A DNA stretch of 64,000 nt from Wenzhouxiangella sp. XN79A (GTDB lineage Bacteria > Pseudomonadota > Gammaproteobacteria > Xanthomonadales > Wenzhouxiangellaceae): the NCBI RefSeq assembly GCF_012272825.1, contig NZ_JAAWWS010000147.1:1-64000 (forward strand), in the 5' to 3' direction. The notes under the pieces are model-generated. The model did not search any database, was not told where the DNA came from, and was given only the letters and a program-made list of their open reading frames with translations. Of the stretch, positions 24,916 to 32,418 are shown one piece after another. Position 1 is the stretch's first letter. Each line of letters starts with the position of its first letter. The translations under genes and the position numbers were made by a program.

Positions 24916-25400
24916 CAGCTGCAGTCGATGCGTTCGGAACCGACCCGGCCGGTCCGTTCGACGGAAACGCGCCGGGCGTTGTCGGCGCTGCAATAGTTCA
25001 GATCCAGCTCGACCGAGAGCTGGGCATCGGCGAAGCCGGTCCGCTCGAACACCACCGTGCCCCCCTGCGGGGTGAACTGGAAATCGGTGCCCGGCGAGTT
25101 CCAGACCCGCAGCAGCTCCTCGCCGCCGCCGCCGGCGTCGGCGATCACGATCCAGCCCTGGTTCCAGTTGCCGCCGCAGCTGGTGCCGTTCGAACTGGCG
25201 CAGACGGTGACCGGATCGCCGCGCTTCAACGCCTCGGACCGGGCGTACTGCATCGACGTCACGAACTCGTTGGTCTGGCCGGACAGCCGGTTGTTCTGGA
25301 TGATCTGGGTAAAGCTCGGCAACGCCGCCGTGGTCACGATGGCCAGAATGGCGATCGCGAGCAGCAGTTCCATGAGCGTGAATCCACGCTGGTGGGTCAT
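24915..25400 (-). CDS. fimT: GspH/FimT-family pseudopilin
   Basis: A 161-residue pseudopilin, first gene of the minor pilin operon. The signal is HQRGFTLMELLLAIAILAIVTTAALPSFTQIIQNNRL: cleavage after Gly6, Glu at mature position 5. The later block MQYARSEALKRGDPVTVCASSNG is characteristic of the GspH/FimT/FimU group. FimT-type proteins have been linked to DNA binding in natural transformation and FimU to the priming complex, and the two are hard to tell apart by eye. I chose ATG 25400; an in-frame ATG at 25415 adds five residues. The symbol is tentative. Confidence 0.8.
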   Translation of the reverse strand: MTHQRGFTLMELLLAIAILAIVTTAALPSFTQIIQNNRLSGQTNEFVTSMQYARSEALKRGDPVTVCASSNGTSCGGNWNQGWIVIADAGGGGEELLRVWNSPGTDFQFTPQGGTVVFERTGFADAQLSVELDLNYCSADNARRVSVERTGRVGSERIDCS

Positions 25401-25776
25401 GGCACGGGCGTCCACGTTTGGTTCCAGTGCCCATCATGCACGCCGCCGCGCGCAACGCCAGCGGCGAAGGACGAGCGGTCGATCCGGCGGCCCGAGCGGT
25501 CGCTGCGCGCTTCCCGGGGCGTGAAACGCCGAGTCGACGCCCGCTCGCCCGGGATCCCGGACCGACGTGGTGGCCGGGCGACGGCGAGGCCCTGGAGCTG
25601 CGTTCGTTCTTCGACCCGGTGAAACGACCCGGATGCAGGGCCTGGTCGAGACGCGATCATCGGTGTCTTCGATGAAGCCGGCGAGGGTCGCATCCGCTAT
25701 AATTGCGCGCTTTCGGCGGGCCGGCCGCGATGACCGGACCGGCCGCCCCCGACGACACCGAGCAAGAGGGTAGCGC
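25401..25776. other. Divergent intergenic region between fimT and the cytochrome gene
   Basis: 376 bp without a gene. It must hold the promoter of the pilin operon (minus) and that of the cytochrome gene (plus). I see no clear sigma-54 site for the pilin side. Short overlapping frames here are not convincing as proteins. Confidence 0.5.
25698..25703 (+). promoter_or_regulatory. Candidate -10 box of the cytochrome c5 gene
   Basis: Perfect TATAAT about 75 bp before the cytochrome start, within ggtcgcatccgctataattgc. No good -35 is visible at 16-18 bp. A similar context, ggtcgcatcggttattatg, occurs at 26991-27009 ahead of the alpha/beta hydrolase gene. Confidence 0.45.
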
Positions 25777-26283
25777 GTGAGCGAACAGGACGATCAGATC
25801 TTTCTCAAGCGGTTCAGCCTGGTCATCGTGGCCCTGGCGATCTTCGCCGTGATCATCATCTTCGTGGCCCTGCAGTTCCATCGGCAGCTGGGACAGCACG
25901 AGAGCCCGACCCGTACGCAGCAGGTCGCCGAACGGATCGCGCCGGTGGCCGGCGTCTACGCCGGCGAAACCGGCCGCGCCGCGGCCATGGCCGCCGCCGA
26001 AGCCGCGCAGGCCGACGAGGCGCCGCAGGTGGCCTTCGACGGCAGCCTCGACGGCGAGATGATCTACAACAACGTCTGCGCGGCCTGCCACAACTCCGGC
26101 GCGGCCGGCGCGCCGATGCTGGTCGCTTCGGACTGGACCGACCGCATGCCGCAGGGCGAGGACACGCTGGTCCAGCACGCGATCGACGGCATCGGCACCA
26201 TGCCCGCCAAGGGCGGCCGGATGGATCTCAGCGACGAGCAGGTGCGCGCCTCGGTCGAGTACATGCTCGCCGAGATCGAATGA
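25777..26283 (+). CDS. Membrane-anchored c-type cytochrome, cytochrome c5 family
   Basis: A 168-residue protein with one N-terminal transmembrane helix (about 14-33), an alanine-rich linker (about 60-85) and a C-terminal monohaem domain. The haem site is CAACH (Cys101, Cys104, His105), and Met142 in GTMPAKGG is the likely sixth ligand. The pattern matches the cytochrome c5 group, small periplasmic electron carriers tied to respiratory chains. The start is GTG, preceded by AAGAGGG. It converges with acpH across a hairpin. The electron partner cannot be named from the window. Confidence 0.88.
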   Translation: MSEQDDQIFLKRFSLVIVALAIFAVIIIFVALQFHRQLGQHESPTRTQQVAERIAPVAGVYAGETGRAAAMAAAEAAQADEAPQVAFDGSLDGEMIYNNVCAACHNSGAAGAPMLVASDWTDRMPQGEDTLVQHAIDGIGTMPAKGGRMDLSDEQVRASVEYMLAEIE

Positions 26284-26319
26284 TCGCTCGGTAACACCGC
26301 TCGGCACCATCGATTCCGA

Positions 26320-26342
26320 CGCGACCCGAGCAGCGGGTCGCG
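26320..26342. terminator. Hairpin between convergent cytochrome and acpH genes
   Basis: CGCGACCC/GGGTCGCG, eight perfect pairs around a seven-base loop, in the 63 bp convergent gap. There is no T run on either side, so factor-independent termination is uncertain. Confidence 0.45.
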
Positions 26343-26346
26343 CCGC

Positions 26347-26937
26347 TCATTCCGTTTCGGCGAGGAAGGTCCGCGACTGTGCCTGCAGACGCGGAAACAG
26401 GGCCTCGAAGGTCGTCCCGATTTCCGCTTCGTACGCGTCGAGCAGCTCGAGCCCGCGGGCCAGCGGCTCACGCCGGCCATGGCGCGCGGCGATGCGGGTG
26501 AAGATCTCGGCCAGCAGCATGCGGTCGTCGAGCCGACGCCACAGGCCGACCGCGGCCGCCCAGCGCGAGAACCGGGCCAGCCGATCGGGAAATTCGTGAC
26601 GGTGAGCGGCCAGCAAGGCGTCGACATCGCGTCCGAACGCCTCGCGGGATCGACCGACGTAGTCGCCCCAGCGGCGCGAGAGTTCGCGGTCGAACAGCAC
26701 GTCGAGCACGATGCCGCCGTAGCGCCGCCACGGCGGCTCGAACGATCGCACCAGCTCGCGAACCGCCGGATCGGCGTCGGACCAGGCGTCGATCCGCCGG
26801 TGCAGGCGAACCCCGCGCGCCAGGCCGGGCCGAAGCGTGTCCAGCACGGCCCGCCCCTTCAGATGATCGCCGAGCAGCGCACCGAGGCGATCGTCGGGGC
26901 GCTCGCCGGCCAGCACCAGGTGGGCCAGGTGGTTCAT
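26347..26937 (-). CDS. acpH: Acyl carrier protein phosphodiesterase (AcpH family)
   Basis: Predicted to remove the 4'-phosphopantetheine arm from holo-ACP. The 196 residues match the family length (E. coli 193). The N-terminus MNHLAHLVLAG, the LGDHLKG block (about 22-28), GVRLHRRIDAWSDADP (about 41-56) and RYGGIVLDVLFDRELS (about 71-86) are the conserved metal-dependent HD-like features. The much longer open frame upstream is not homologous, and ATG 26937 gives the canonical start. It is divergent from the alpha/beta hydrolase gene. Confidence 0.88.
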   Translation of the reverse strand: MNHLAHLVLAGERPDDRLGALLGDHLKGRAVLDTLRPGLARGVRLHRRIDAWSDADPAVRELVRSFEPPWRRYGGIVLDVLFDRELSRRWGDYVGRSREAFGRDVDALLAAHRHEFPDRLARFSRWAAAVGLWRRLDDRMLLAEIFTRIAARHGRREPLARGLELLDAYEAEIGTTFEALFPRLQAQSRTFLAETE

Positions 26938-27111
26938 CGGCCCTCGGTCTCGGCTGGGATGCAGGAATCGGCCACGGAGAAATCCGGTCGGGTCGCATCG
27001 GTTATTATGAACCGTCGCCAGAACGCCGGACATGCACCCGGTGCGCACGGCGGCTCCTCCGGCGGTCCGCGCGACCGCCGCCGATCCTGAAACCCGCATC
27101 CGTTTCTCGCC

Positions 27112-27783
27112 ATGTCCGACGCCCGGCCTCTCGACCCCGATTCGTTCCCGACCGAACAGACCGAGCTCTTCGTGACCGGTCCGGCCGGCCGGATCGAGTG
27201 CATCGCGGATGTGCCCGAGCCCGACGCGGCCCGCCCGGCCACCGCCGTGCTGTGTCACCCGCACCCGCAACACGGCGGCACGCTGCGCAACAAGGTCGTC
27301 ACGATCATGGAGCGCAGCCTGCGCGAATCCGGCCTGGCCACGGTGCGATTCAATTTCCGCGGCGTCGGCGAGTCGGAGGGCGAGTTCGACGACGGCGACG
27401 GCGAGCTGGGCGACCTGCTGGCGGTGGTCGACTGGGTCCGCCGCACCCGGCCGGACACCGAGCTCTGGCTGGCCGGCTTCTCGTTCGGCTCGTGGATCGC
27501 GCTGAAGGCGGCGCAGGACCTGCCGGTGCGGATGCTGATCTCGATCGCACCGCCGGTCGAGCGTTACGGCTTCGCCGACCTGATGCCGCCGAACTGCCCG
27601 TGGCTGGTGGTGCAGGGCGACGAAGACGAAGTGGTCTCGCCCGATGCGGTGATCCAGTGGGCCGAGAGCCTGGACGCCCAACCGCAGCTGGTCGTGATGG
27701 AAGGCAGCGGCCACTTCTTCCACCGCCGCCTGATGGACCTGCGCGGGTTGATCAAGAACGCAGTGGCCAACCACCTGCCCTGA
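27112..27783 (+). CDS. Alpha/beta hydrolase (COG2945-like)
   Basis: A 223-residue cytoplasmic alpha/beta hydrolase. Visible features are the CHPHPQHGGTLRNKVV block (about 43-58), VRFNFRGVGESEGEFDDGDGELGD (about 76-99), the nucleophile elbow GFSFGS (about 121-126), an acid in VQGDEDEVVSP (about 163-173) and His in GSGHFFHRR near the end. This set is typical of a small, widely conserved hydrolase family of unknown natural substrate. It is followed after nine bases by zapE, so probably the same operon. Confidence 0.85.
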   Translation: MSDARPLDPDSFPTEQTELFVTGPAGRIECIADVPEPDAARPATAVLCHPHPQHGGTLRNKVVTIMERSLRESGLATVRFNFRGVGESEGEFDDGDGELGDLLAVVDWVRRTRPDTELWLAGFSFGSWIALKAAQDLPVRMLISIAPPVERYGFADLMPPNCPWLVVQGDEDEVVSPDAVIQWAESLDAQPQLVVMEGSGHFFHRRLMDLRGLIKNAVANHLP

Positions 27784-27792
27784 GCCGCGCCG

Positions 27793-28884
27793 GTGACCGA
27801 CCGATCCGCGCTCCCGGGCCCCGCGCCCCGCCATGCCGCGCTGGTCGAGGCCGGCCGGCTCGACCCCGACCCCGCCCAGCAGGCGCTCGCCGACCGGCTG
27901 CAGTGCTGCTTCGAAGCGCTCCTTTCCGAGCGACCCCGCTGGTTCCGCAAGCCGGCCGCAGTGCCCGGTCTCTACATCCACGGCAAGGTCGGCCGCGGCA
28001 AGACGCTGCTGATGGACCTGTTCGTCCATTCGCTGCGCGAAGCCGGCGAGCCGGTCGAGCGTGCCCACTTCCACCGTTTCATGGACGATGTGCACGCGCG
28101 ATTGAAGGGCCTCGGCCAGCGCCAGCGACCGCTCGACGCGATCGCCCGCGAGCTGCGCGACCGCACCCGCGTGGTCTGCTTCGACGAGTTCCACGTCGAG
28201 GACATCGCCGATGCGATGCTGCTCGGCGAGCTGACCACGCAGTGGTTCGACCTCGGCATGACGCTGGTCGCAACCAGCAACACCGCACCCGACGAGCTGT
28301 ACGCCGGCGGTCTGCAGCGCCAGCGCTTCCTGCCGGCGATCGAGAACCTGAAGGCCCACTGCGAGGTTTTCGAGCTCGACGCCGCCGAGGACTTCCGGCT
28401 GCGCGAACTGACCCGGCGTCCGACCTGGCAGGTGCCGAGCGGCGAGGCCGGCGATCGGAGCCTGGCCGAGGAGTTCCGCGCGCTGGCCCCCGACGTCGAG
28501 ACCGAGCGGCACGTCGAACTTACCGTTCGCGGCCGGCCGATCACGGCGCGCGCGCGGGCCGGGTCACTGGCCTGGTTCGAGTTCGATGAACTCTGCCGCA
28601 GCGCGCGATCGTCGGGCGACTACCTGGAGTTGACCTACCGGTTTTCCACACTGCTGGTCGGCAACGTGCCGCAGCTCGACGCCGACGACGACAATGCCGC
28701 GCGTCGGTTCATCCACCTGGTCGACGCCTGTTACGACCGCAACGTCAAGCTGATCGCCTCCAGCGAAGTGCCGATCGAGGACCTCTACACCGGGCGCCGC
28801 CTGGCCGCGCCGTTCGAGCGCACCCGCTCTCGGCTGATCGAGATGCAGAGCACCGAGTACCTGGGTCGGCCGCATCGGCCCTGA
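27793..28884 (+). CDS. zapE: Cell division protein ZapE (AFG1-like ATPase)
   Basis: P-loop ATPase of the AFG1/ZapE family, which in E. coli associates with the Z ring during late division and under low oxygen or heat. The 363-residue product has Walker A GKVGRGKT (residues 64-71), Walker B VVCFDEFHVED (about 128-138) and the sensor segment LVATSNTAPDELY (about 160). The C-terminus IASSEVPIEDLYTGRRLAAPFERTRSRLIEM is highly conserved in the family. The start is GTG, nine bases after the hydrolase stop. It is the last gene before the tandem array. Confidence 0.92.
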   Translation: MTDRSALPGPAPRHAALVEAGRLDPDPAQQALADRLQCCFEALLSERPRWFRKPAAVPGLYIHGKVGRGKTLLMDLFVHSLREAGEPVERAHFHRFMDDVHARLKGLGQRQRPLDAIARELRDRTRVVCFDEFHVEDIADAMLLGELTTQWFDLGMTLVATSNTAPDELYAGGLQRQRFLPAIENLKAHCEVFELDAAEDFRLRELTRRPTWQVPSGEAGDRSLAEEFRALAPDVETERHVELTVRGRPITARARAGSLAWFEFDELCRSARSSGDYLELTYRFSTLLVGNVPQLDADDDNAARRFIHLVDACYDRNVKLIASSEVPIEDLYTGRRLAAPFERTRSRLIEMQSTEYLGRPHRP

Positions 28885-28914
28885 GGCGGCGCTGGCGGAA
28901 TCCGGGCGAAGCGG

Positions 28915-29775
28915 GCCGGGCGGTTGCTCGTCCTGCCCGGGTTCGGCGGGCGATTCCGTCACGAGGTCCCGGGTTCGCCTGCGGCGCCCCGGGACGACGG
29001 CGGTGTAGAAAGAAGCGCTCCGATGGGGTTCGGCGGTGGGCGGGGCGCTTGCGCGCGAAGTCGCCGGGCGGTTGCTCGTCCTGCCCGGGTTCGATGAGCG
29101 ATTCCGTCACGAGGTCCCGGGTTCGCCTGCGGCGCCCCGGGACGACGGCGGTGTAGTAAGAGGCGCTCCGATGGGGTTCGGCGGTGGGCGGGGTGCGTGC
29201 CCGCGAAAAGGCCAAGCGGTTGCTCGTCCTGCCCGGGTTCGGCGGGCGATTCCGTTACGAGGTCCCGGGTTCGCCTGCGGCGCCCCGGGACGACGGCGGT
29301 GTAGAAAGAAGCGCTCCGATGGGGTTCGGCGGTGGGCGGGGTGCGTGCGCGCGAAAAGGCCAAGCGCTTGCTCGTCCTGCCCGGGTTCGGCGGGCGATTC
29401 CGTTACGAGGTCCCGGGTTCGCCTGCGGCGCCCCGGGACGACGGCGGTGGAGAAAGAAGCGCTCCGATGGGGTTCGGCGGTGGGCGGGGTGCGCGCGCGC
29501 GAAAAGGCCAAGCGGTTGCTCGTCCTGCCCGGGTTCGATGAGCGATTCCGTCACGAGGTCCCGGGTTCGCCTTCGGCGCCCCGGGACGACGGCGGTCTAG
29601 AAAGAGTCGCTCCAATGGGGTTCGGCGGTGGGCGGGGTACTTGCGCGCGAAGTCGCCGGGCGGTTGCTCGTCCTGCCCGGGTTCGATGAGCGATTCCGTC
29701 ACGAGGTCCCGGGTTCGCCTGCGGCGCCCCGGGACGACGGCGGTCCAGAAAGCGGCGCTCCGATGGGTTCGGCGC
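28915..29775. repeat. Tandem array, six copies, exact 148 bp period
   Basis: The anchor ttgctcgtcctgccc occurs at 28924, 29072, 29220, 29368 (as cttgctcg), 29516 and 29664, each exactly 148 bp apart. Every unit also contains gcgccccgggacgacgg and ctccgatggggttcggcgg. Copies differ by point changes only. Since 148 is not a multiple of three, frames cycle, and the open frames on both strands are artefacts. It lies between the convergent zapE and DUF4252 genes. The tail to about 29810 holds a further degenerate part unit. Confidence 0.93.
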
Positions 29776-29810
29776 CCCGGAATGACGGAGCCGTGGCGAG
29801 CGGCGAGCTG

Positions 29811-29841
29811 GAAAAACGCCGGACCCCCGAAGGCGTCCGGC
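29811..29841 (-). terminator. Rho-independent terminator of the sigma factor operon
   Basis: On the minus strand GCCGGAC pairs with GTCCGGC (29818-29841), with further pairing inside the loop, followed by GTTTTTC. It lies about 40 bp past the DUF4252 stop. Confidence 0.75.
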
Positions 29842-29879
29842 AACGGCAGCACCGGTGGAATGACCGGTGGGCCCGGGGC

Positions 29880-30458
29880 TCAGTTGTCGGTGTCTTCGGC
29901 CGCACCGCCGCCGTTCCGGATCGACATCAGGTCCTCGAGGTCGAAATCGTTGAAGTCGATGCCGCCGCCGAGGGTCTGGCCGATGAACACCGGGTCCAGC
30001 GCGCCGAAGATATTGATGAACACCGCATCGCCGTTGCCGGCTTCGGTGACCATCAGCACGATGCCGTCGATGACGTCGGTCGATTCCTTCATGTAGATGT
30101 CGATCTGGTCGTCGCCGTCGCGGACCTCGACCGCCGGCGTCCAGCCGTCGCCGGCCAGCGATGCGGTGGTGCGGGCCACGAAGTCGCTGGCCCGACTTCC
30201 GTCGACATCCTCGAACACCATGACGCGCAGGCCGGACACGCTACCGACCAGGTCGGCGATCGGGCCGTTGGTTTCGCGGAAGCCCTCGGCGAAGCCGCGC
30301 ATCATCGCGCTGCCGAAATTGATGTTGACCTTCGGCGATGCGCCGAACAGCGTCTTGACCGGTTCCAGGTCGACCTGGCCCGGCGCATCGGCCTGGGCGA
30401 AGGCGGTACCGGCCAGCGGAAGCCAGAACAGGATGGCCAGTGCAGTGATGATCTTCAT
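29880..30458 (-). CDS. Exported DUF4252-domain protein
   Basis: A 192-residue secreted or periplasmic protein. The signal peptide starts KIITALAILFWLPLAGTAFA, with cleavage about residue 22. The domain is mixed alpha/beta (LRVMVFEDVDG, GDDQIDIYMKEST, DGIVLMVTEAGNGDAVFINIFG), the pattern of DUF4252, a family of unknown function. I chose ATG 30458 because it starts the signal peptide. Third gene of an ECF sigma / anti-sigma-like / DUF4252 operon and ended by its own terminator, so it may be either a target or an input of that regulatory pair. Confidence 0.75.
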   Translation of the reverse strand: MKIITALAILFWLPLAGTAFAQADAPGQVDLEPVKTLFGASPKVNINFGSAMMRGFAEGFRETNGPIADLVGSVSGLRVMVFEDVDGSRASDFVARTTASLAGDGWTPAVEVRDGDDQIDIYMKESTDVIDGIVLMVTEAGNGDAVFINIFGALDPVFIGQTLGGGIDFNDFDLEDLMSIRNGGGAAEDTDN

Positions 30459-30474
30459 GAGCAGTCTCCTCGAA

Positions 30475-30975
30475 TCAGTTCTCTTCGGATGGGTAGGTGC
30501 GGGGCGTGGAAACGGCAAGCGAGCGCAGCAGGTGCCCGTAGGGCAGCTGCTCCAGCTCGATCACCGGAAACTCCAGGTGCTCGCCGACCTCGCGACCGGC
30601 CCGGCCGAGCGCGTCACGCGAGGTGGATTCGAGCGTGGCCAGGGCCAGCTCGAGCTCTGCCGCCGGCAGCGGCTCGGGCTCGCTCGGCCGCAGCACGGCG
30701 GTCAGCGCCAGCAGGCCGGCCAGTCCGGCAGCCAGTGCCACCGGCAGGCCGCGGATCGCGGTCCTGCTCGAGCGCGCAACGACCGTCCGCTCCAGCACGG
30801 CGCGCTTCAAGGCCGGCGGCAGCGGCTCGACCGGTTCGAGTGCGCACAATTCGTTGTGCAACGCGACGTCGGCGGCCAGTTCGGGGTCGGCCGGCGCGCG
30901 GCCGGACTCGATGATCCGGTCTTCCAGCAACGCCTCGCGCGGCCGGCCCTGTGGGGAATCAGGCGACCTGTTCAT
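30475..30975 (-). CDS. Membrane anti-sigma-like protein
   Basis: A 166-residue protein with a cytoplasmic N-terminal part of about 75 residues, one transmembrane helix (about 77-95, LPVALAAGLAGLLALTAVL) and a short outer domain. It overlaps the end of the ECF sigma gene by 17 bases, the usual placement of a cognate anti-sigma factor. I see no HxxxCxxC zinc motif, so it would not be a ZAS-type anti-sigma. The role is inferred from position and topology; homology was not recognised directly. Confidence 0.6.
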   Translation of the reverse strand: MNRSPDSPQGRPREALLEDRIIESGRAPADPELAADVALHNELCALEPVEPLPPALKRAVLERTVVARSSRTAIRGLPVALAAGLAGLLALTAVLRPSEPEPLPAAELELALATLESTSRDALGRAGREVGEHLEFPVIELEQLPYGHLLRSLAVSTPRTYPSEEN

Positions 30976-31477
30976 GCAGTTCCTCCTCCAGCAGTTCGCG
31001 CAGCTTGCGGCGGGCGCGGAAGGTATAGACCTTGACCTGGTTTTCGCTGAGTTCCAGCGTGGCGGCCGTGGCCGCCACGTCGACGTCCTGCAGATCGCGC
31101 AGGATCAGCAGGCTGCGGGCCGGCTCCGGCAGCCGAGCGATGGCGTCTCGCAGCATTCTTCGACGCCGCTCGGCGACCGCGTGTTCGGACGGATCTTCGG
31201 CCATCGCCGTGTCCGCTTCGCGCTCGCCGACCATTCGCAACAGCACGCCGCGGGCCCGGGTTCGACCGCGCAGCCGATCCAGGCAGGCGTTGCGTGTGCA
31301 GGTCAGCAACCACGGCAGCTCCGAGCCGACCTCGACCCTCGGCAGGTGGTCCCAGAGCTTGATCAGCGTGTCCTGGACGACGTCATCGGCCTCGTCGACC
31401 CGGCCCAGCAGCGCACGGGCCAGCTGGCGCAGGCGGGGGCCGTGTTCGTCGACGAGCTGTTCGAAGCGGCGTCTCAT
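30959..31477 (-). CDS. ECF-family RNA polymerase sigma factor
   Basis: A 172-residue sigma-70 family factor with only regions 2 and 4. Region 2 is RRRFEQLVDEHGPRLRQLARALL and EADDVVQDTLIKLWDHLP, continuing to LPWLLTCTRNACLDRLRGR (about 60-78). Region 4 is AIARLPEPARSLLILRDLQDVDVAATAATLELSENQVKVYTFRARRKLRELL (about 113-165). It heads an operon with a membrane anti-sigma-like gene and a DUF4252 gene. A TGTAAC-N17-CGTATA sequence directly upstream looks like an ECF-type promoter and suggests autoregulation. The inducing signal is unknown. Confidence 0.9.
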   Translation of the reverse strand: MRRRFEQLVDEHGPRLRQLARALLGRVDEADDVVQDTLIKLWDHLPRVEVGSELPWLLTCTRNACLDRLRGRTRARGVLLRMVGEREADTAMAEDPSEHAVAERRRRMLRDAIARLPEPARSLLILRDLQDVDVAATAATLELSENQVKVYTFRARRKLRELLEEELHEQVA

Positions 31478-31483
31478 GACCGG

Positions 31484-31512
31484 TATACGTTCGGGATGGG
31501 GGTGGGGTTACA
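31484..31512 (-). promoter_or_regulatory. Candidate autoregulated ECF promoter
   Basis: On the minus strand TGTAAC (31512-31507), 17 bases, then CGTATA (31489-31484). This has the shape of promoters read by many ECF sigma factors (TGWAAC with a CG-type -10). Transcription would start at or next to the sigma gene's ATG at 31477, implying a very short or absent leader. Confidence 0.5.
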
Positions 31513-31561
31513 GGGTGGGTGATCGTCTGGCGATGGCGCCAGTGCCATTGGGCCCGGAGGT

Positions 31562-31670
31562 GGTGGTTGTTGGTTGTTGGTTGTTGGTTGTTGGTTGTTG
31601 GTTGAAGAGATTCGCGAATTTCGGAGTCGCGTCTTGATCGACTTCGACTTCAACTTCAACTTCAACTTCA
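31562..31670. repeat. Heptanucleotide and hexanucleotide microsatellites
   Basis: About six copies of a seven-base unit (ttgttgg) at 31562-31603, then about five copies of a six-base unit (acttca) at 31641-31670 abutting repeat element B. They lie 50-160 bp upstream of the candidate sigma promoter. Stretches like these are prone to slippage. Confidence 0.85.
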
Positions 31671-32285
31671 AAAGCGTTTCGCGCGCCCGCTACGCGGGCT
31701 GATGCGACCTACTTTTGGCGCCCCAAAAGCAGGCAAAAGTGCTGCGCGAACATCGCCGCCCGGGCTGCGCCCGGGTCCCCTCCGGTGCTCCCGTCTGGCG
31801 GGAGTCGCCGAACTCGCTCCAGTCGCTGTGCTCCTTCCGCTCAGACATGCGGCGCCTCTTGATCCGCCAGCCGGTCCGCGCCTCCGGCGGCGCTGACGGC
31901 GGGGTAAAGCCAAGTCAACACCAGTTTCCTGCCCCGTATCGCATGTGGAGGGCGCTTGCGCGCGAACGGTTTCTGCCAGAACCCCCCTTCGCCCGCAAGC
32001 GGCCTCCAACAGGTCAACGATGGCGACTGCCGTTCCGTGGCGCTGGGGTGAATCTGCCTCGATGGCGCCGAGAAGCGCAGGGCCGGGCGGAATCAGGGCC
32101 GCTGCATGTCTGAGCGGAAGGAGCGAAGCGACTGCAGCGAGTTCAGCGGACCCCGCCCGGCACGAGCATCGCAGGGAACCCGAGCGCAGCTCGGGCGCCA
32201 TCGCGGTACGAGCACTTTTGCCTACTTTTGTTGCCACAAAAGTAGGTCGCATCAGCTGGCGCAGCCAGCGGCGAAATGCCTTTGA
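31668..32285. repeat. Long intergenic element B with terminal inverted repeats
   Basis: Same family as 14248-14916. Left end tcaaaagcgtttcgcgcgc; right end cctacttttgttgcc then gtaggtcgcatcagc, ending gcgaaatgcctttga. The internal hairpin pairs ggagggcgcttgcgcgcg (about 31946) with gcccgcaagcggcctcc (about 31992). A second partial right end (cgcatcagcgggcggcc... gcctctgac) follows at 32310-32355. The remaining bases to the polA stop at 32419 hold nothing recognisable. Confidence 0.75.
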
Positions 32286-32418
32286 AGTTCGAGCTCAATG
32301 CTATCGAATCACGACCGCATCAGCGGGCGGCCAGCGACGAAACGCCTCTGACTCTCCGAAACGACCCCGTCGTCGCCGAGTGCGCTTCACTCACCCGAGC
32401 ATCAATAACGACCGTGGC

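Noticed and set aside
29036-29689. Overlapping 130-220 codon frames in the 148 bp tandem array on both strands
   Set aside because: The frames exist on both strands only because the repeat unit lacks stops; the sequence repeats every 148 bp, not a multiple of three, and no start context or signal is consistent.
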